A stretch of 64,000 bases of DNA from Saccharomyces mikatae IFO 1815. Its lineage: Eukaryota > Ascomycota > Saccharomycetes > Saccharomycetales > Saccharomycetaceae. Positions 63,769 to 64,000 of this stretch are shown here, in pieces. The notes beneath the pieces were generated by a model. It saw nothing but the letters and a program-made list of their open reading frames with translations. It had not been told where the DNA came from and ran no database searches. The number at the start of each line of letters is the position of its first letter. Position 1 is the stretch's first letter. The stretch covers positions 310,001 to 374,000 of the forward strand of contig NC_079265.1 of the NCBI RefSeq assembly GCF_947241705.1, given 5' to 3'. Position numbers and translations under genes: made by a program.

Positions 63769-64000
63769 ATGACAGACAAAAACAAAAACGATTCAACAAG
63801 CAAAGCTAAGGATAAAGTCAGAAATAATCCAGAGAAACCCCCATACTGGTTTGAAATCATCGTCTCTGATCCACAGAAAAGAACAGGCGACCCAGGCTCC
63901 TCATCTGGCTACGTAAGTTATCAAATATCAACAAAAACTAACAACACGACATTTTATGATAACCGTGGCAATTCAGAATCTATTATAGTCGTACACAGAA
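63769..64000 (+). CDS. SNX4: SNX4 5' end (sorting nexin), cut by window edge
   Basis: ATG at 63769 opens a frame (MTDKNKNDSTSKAKDK...) that runs to the window end. It continues with PPYWFEIIVSDPQKRTGDPG and then the start of a PX domain (SSGYVSYQISTKTNN, ESIIVVHR). Snx4/Atg24 binds PI3P and, with Snx41 and Atg20, recycles the SNARE Snc1 from endosomes and supports selective autophagy. About 77 residues are visible. Synteny with IRC18 and tRNA-Val fits. Confidence 0.93.
   Translation, partial: MTDKNKNDSTSKAKDKVRNNPEKPPYWFEIIVSDPQKRTGDPGSSSGYVSYQISTKTNNTTFYDNRGNSESIIVVHR

Overview
The window is a piece of budding-yeast nuclear chromosome from the genus Saccharomyces (sensu stricto group). It carries compact, mostly intronless genes in the order known from the left arm of S. 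cerevisiae chromosome X (YJL062W to YJL036W), with solo LTRs of Ty families, intron-bearing tRNA-Tyr, a dimeric tRNA-Arg/tRNA-Asp gene and one C/D snoRNA. The proteins are recognisable orthologues but differ from my memory of S. cerevisiae at many positions, so this looks like another species of the genus. I ran no identity calculation.

Layout. 1-34.3 kb is collinear with S. cerevisiae: LAS21 (3' end), NUP82, BNA3, YHC3, BIT61, IKS1, ZAP1, LOG1, TIM54, PEP8, TDH1, IRC8, MTR4, CHM7, UBX6, SNR60, RTT101, AIM22. 34.3-38.4 kb is a tRNA/LTR region: a solo sigma (Ty3 LTR) in front of an intron-containing tRNA-Tyr, several delta LTRs including a head-to-head pair, and a tRNA-Arg/tRNA-Asp pair. 39.0-56.7 kb carries NUP192, NSP1, MHP1, a YJL043W-like gene, GYP6 and an SDH1 paralogue (YJL045W-like) with an internal stop. 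Every gene of this block is on the strand opposite to that implied by its S. cerevisiae name and the order is reversed. The block is bounded by two nearly identical inverted arms of about 295 bp, each holding the tRNA-Arg/tRNA-Asp pair, so it is a roughly 19 kb inversion with tRNA-bearing ends. 57.4-60.0 kb is a scrap-yard: the second tRNA pair, LTR fragments, a broken and internally inverted second copy of the ADE2 3' half, an unrecognised GC-richer ORF for a secreted-type protein, and a delta. 60.3-64 kb returns to the conserved order with the divergent paralogues LOH1 and IRC18, a small secreted-type ORF between them, a long LTR-like stretch, tRNA-Val and the start of SNX4.

The genes do not form one pathway. 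Themes are the nuclear pore (NUP82, NUP192, NSP1), nuclear RNA decay and rRNA modification (MTR4, SNR60), sorting and membrane traffic (PEP8, SNX4, GYP6, CHM7, YHC3), mitochondria (TIM54, AIM22, SDH1 paralogue), signalling and transcription (BIT61, IKS1, ZAP1) and spore wall (LOH1, IRC18). The most interesting points are the tRNA-bounded inversion, the rearranged ADE2 remnant beside it, the start codon of NSP1 split by an intron, the single stop in the SDH1 paralogue, and two unrecognised small secreted-type ORFs.
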